A DNA stretch of 64,000 nucleotides from Warburgia ugandensis. Its lineage: Eukaryota > Streptophyta > Magnoliopsida > Canellales > Canellaceae. The stretch is from the NCBI GenBank assembly GCA_035236585.1, contig CP141127.1:47134001-47198000 (forward strand). Reading direction: 5' to 3'. Position numbers and translations under genes: made by a program. Under the pieces are notes generated by a model, which saw only the letters and a list, made by a program, of their open reading frames with translations, was not told the DNA's origin and did no database searches. Of this stretch, positions 61,206-64,000 are shown piece after piece; position 1 is the stretch's first letter, and each line of letters begins with the position of its first letter.

Positions 61206-64000
61206 GTGTTCTTCTTTGTAGTAATGATGGAATGAGAAGAACATCAAACTAAAGATTACGGCCACAATGAAGAGCATGAAAAAGAGGCCAACATGAGCAC
61301 TACTCCAAAGAGAAAGGCAGAGGGTGAACAACAATGGAAAAGGTTATCAAGAGAAAGTCTAAGGGAATTGAAGAAACTATCCAATACAAAAGTAGAGGCA
61401 AGAGATTGGTGAGAGTGCACCCACTTATAGTATTTTCCTCTGCTCTATAATAAGAAGCATGGTTCCTATCACATTTACGGATTGGAGACTTGTGCCATCC
61501 CCGACAAAAGATTCAGTATGGCAATGGTGAAGGTATGTAAACATTAAGCACATGTATTATATAAATTATAACATACCTTACTTTTCAAATATGCTAATTT
61601 ACGGTGTACAATTTGTAGACTGCCTTTGACGTGCTGGATGACAAGAAGATGTGTGCTTTACAAGGGGCCCATGAGCAATGAAGAAAATGGAAGAACTACC
61701 TTGTTTGCACTTAAATAGCTCCAAATGTCAATGATCAGTCAAGGTTGTACATGGTGCCTGCCATTTACTTTGACGTCATTGACCAGGAGGTTTGGAATGC
61801 ATTTGTATAGAACCACACCCTTGTCGAATTTGAGGTATATGCAGAAACGATGTTTCATTTAATTAATTACATGTAACATCTGATTATTGCACTTGACCAC
61901 ACATGTACAAATGTGCAAGCAAAGAGTGAAAGGGGAAGAAAGGTGCATGAAACAAATATGTAGCACGACCTCTCTAGGTTGGGCTACCCTCATTTAGAAG
62001 AGTGCAAAGTAAGTATTTGAACCCTTTTAATTTAATGCTATTATCGTTATATACATGGTGTTCTCTAATTATAGTGTCTTTGCTTGATAGTAAAAGAAAG
62101 CTGGGACTATGGAACCCATTGATTGCTCCGTCCTTTAGAAGATAACGCATTTGGTGGGCTTTACTAGCAACAAGTTCTCAAATGAAAGTATTGTGCAAAT
62201 TGCTTCTTGCATAGTAAGTGGTTCTACCTATCTATAAATTTTATACAATTAATTAGATGACATTTTCATATCTTTCTAATTAAATTTTGTAGGACATTCT
62301 TACATAAGAAAGCACTACCATAGGAACTCTAAAAGCAATGCTGCAAATGAGGACATCCTATATAGGGCTATAGGCAATAAGAAGGACTACCCTAGTCATG
62401 TTTGGGGCATGGGTCATGGTGTTGTTCCTTCTAAATTCTTTGTTAAAGGATGTTTACTTAAAGTTCAAGATGATGAAGAGGAATACAATGAGCTCATTGA
62501 GAAAATAAAGACAGATATATTTAGTCAGTTACACAAAGGAGATTTAATGATTGTTACTCCATCCCTTGCACATAATTCTCACAGCACCCTTGTACCTCCA
62601 TCAAATGGCAGCCCTGGTGCACGAAGCTCCCACCTACGTGGGGTCCGGGCAAGGGGCGGACCACAAGGGCCTATAGTAGGTAGCCTTACCTTGCATTTTG
62701 TAAGAGGCTGATTCCATGCCTTGAACCCATGACCTCAAGGTCACATGACGACAACTATTACCGTTGTGCCAAGGCTCCCCTTCTTGTACCTCCATCAAAT
62801 GGAACCTAGAATTCTCCAACTAAAGAAGGTAATGAAGGACATCTAGAACACCTCGAAAAGGAAATTCCTACCCAGGAGGTATATATATATGCAAAACTAA
62901 AAAAATTCATTGTATTTTTCTAATAATTCTCTATCTCAACCTCTCTATTGTATATTTAATTTGTACGTTGGTCAATGACTATTGGCCTTGGATTCCCCTC
63001 AAAACATTGTGGTAGCTATTTCATGCTATGAGCATGAATTAAACATTTTGAATGAAATTAGTATGCCACCACATACTAAGTGGGTGTCCATTATCATGGT
63101 TTAAATGCTAATGCCTGCCTGCCATTGTCATTAGAAATATAAAATCTTATAACTGTTGGATAAGAAATTGCATATCACGTGGCTTGGCCAGACACACTAG
63201 TCATTCCCATAGAGTCCATGGTATGTATCTTATCATACTATCTTCCACATTAATATTATTTAGCTACAGACCTGAATCAATTGCTTAATAACTTTATATG
63301 GTTAATCAGTAACACCATGCATCACCGAGATTGGCCACCTTTCCAGTATCACCTATTGCTGTTGCACTAATGGAATAGGTACTTGTGTATATCTTTATTT
63401 TTTTCCATCATAAATTAGGTCCTCTTCGTTGATTAATATTATTCAACAAAAAATATTTACATCTTTTACAACAACCGTCCAAGGAGTGTGTGGAAGTCCC
63501 ACCTAACATGTCTCGATCCCTAAGGTTATTCTATGGTCTCATCAACAACAATATGACAATCAACCCTATACGAATCAAGTAACAAGTGCTTTCTGAGGAC
63601 ATTATTAAAGTTCCACTTTTGGCAGAAGACCTATTATGAGTTGTATATGAGATCAACTCGAGCACCCTCAAATTGCCTCTTACATGGGTATATGCACATA
63701 CTTGCTTATAAAATATTTGACATTTACATGTTATATTTTCATGGTATATGTAATAATTATTTCTTTTATGTAGCTTCTTGAATGATGTGACTAGCCTTTT
63801 TGAGGTTGAGAAACACTTTACCAATTCCTTGACCTTGGTATCATTTTTGAAGTTGTAGAGCAATGGTCAATAGAAAGGCGTGTTCAAGATATTATATCAG
63901 GCTTCTTTCGCTACTCTTCGAGATAGGGCTTAATGATTCCCTATAATAGTAGGTAAGTTTTAATTTTCTTGTTTTCTTTCCAACTTATTCTATACTTAGG
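61206..64000 (+). pseudogene. Second CACTA (En/Spm-like) transposase relic, runs off the window
   Basis: Forward copy of the transposase relic, aligning with the inverted one at 47490-45859 and 23607-21940. Landmarks in order: a basic Lys/Arg-rich start (61225-61400); VPITFTDWRLVPSPTKDSVW (61465-61525); MPVIYFDVID-type segment (61760); RLGYPHLEECK (61977-62010); GMGHGVVPSKFF and EEEYNELIEKIKTDIF (62400-62525); PPSNG with NSPTKEGNEG, split by the SINE; and, past 63490, a segment like that before the C-terminal protease-like domain, with a broken LMIPYNSR at 63930. Introns have recognisable GTAAGT/TTGTAG edges. TGA/TAG codons interrupt several exons. The region left of 61.2 kb shows no subterminal repeats, so this copy is probably 5'-truncated. 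Confidence 0.65.
62609..62782 (-). mobile_element. Au-type SINE inside the CACTA relic
   Basis: The minus strand begins GGGGAGCCTTGGCACAACGGT (A-box region), then GGTCATGGGTTCAAGGC (B box), and continues with the SINE body (GCAAGGTAAGGCT, CCCTTGTGGTCCG, CCCGGACCCCA) to GTGCACCAGGGCTG. This layout matches the Au SINE family of angiosperms as I remember it. A 20-base target duplication, CTTGTACCTCCATCAAATGG, flanks it exactly (62589-62608 and 62783-62802). It splits the transposase after Pro-Pro-Ser-Asn-Gly. The plus-strand frame 62409-62711 runs from transposase into the SINE and is not a real fusion. Confidence 0.93.

Noticed and set aside
62409..62711. Transposase-SINE fusion protein
   Set aside because: The frame enters the SINE only because the SINE inserted there. 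The exact 20-bp duplication shows a plain insertion in a pseudogene.

Overview
This window looks like plant nuclear DNA, most likely from a flowering plant with a repeat-rich genome. It is AT-rich. I found no convincing intact host gene, rRNA, functional tRNA or CRISPR array. Almost everything I can identify is transposable element: long-LTR Ty3/gypsy elements with a tRNA-Met-type primer site, Ty3/gypsy elements with a Tat/Athila-type primer site (TGGCGCC-like), a copia-like remnant, two decayed CACTA (En/Spm-like) DNA transposons, and an Au-type SINE. The short ORFs are fragments of transposon proteins or chance readings through LTRs and microsatellites. I cannot name the species.

Layout. 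1-7274: element A, a gypsy element with ~3.6 kb LTRs, a tRNA-Met primer site, a decayed gag-pol and a polypurine tract. Its 3' LTR is cut at 7274 by a second long LTR (B, 7275-~11992). 11993-13060: the end of an inverted LTR (E). 13061-15090: a solo Tat-type LTR (F) flanked by the 5-bp duplication ATGTA. 15247-17467: an inverted copia-like remnant full of short-period repeats. 17468-~20880: 3.4 kb of mostly unassigned sequence.

20.9-51.2 kb is a four-layer nest. The outermost layer is an inverted CACTA element, with subterminal repeats near 21 kb and 50-51 kb. An inverted long LTR (C, 23608-45858) splits its transposase. C is split by an inverted Tat-type element (G, 27556-44795, target duplication ATTTA on both sides). 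G's 3' LTR is split by a forward Tat-type element of a related subfamily (H, 28165-~36600), with a deletion at the right junction.

51.2-52.6 kb holds an older relic (I) of the same Tat-type internal region. 54.5-61.2 kb carries three direct copies of another LTR family (D), one followed by a Tat-type primer site and a short leader. 61.2-64 kb holds a second, forward CACTA copy, whose transposase relic is split by the SINE with a 20-bp target duplication.

The most unusual content is a protein of unknown function encoded by the pol-less Tat-type elements G and H and relic I, with a coiled-coil-like start and a C-terminal W-x-x-Y-I-D-Y motif, duplicated in G and H. Next are a stem-loop conserved in the leaders of these elements, and a ~400-bp block shared by those leaders and the long LTR B. 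Nothing here looks like a complete, active new system. It is mainly a record of successive insertions.
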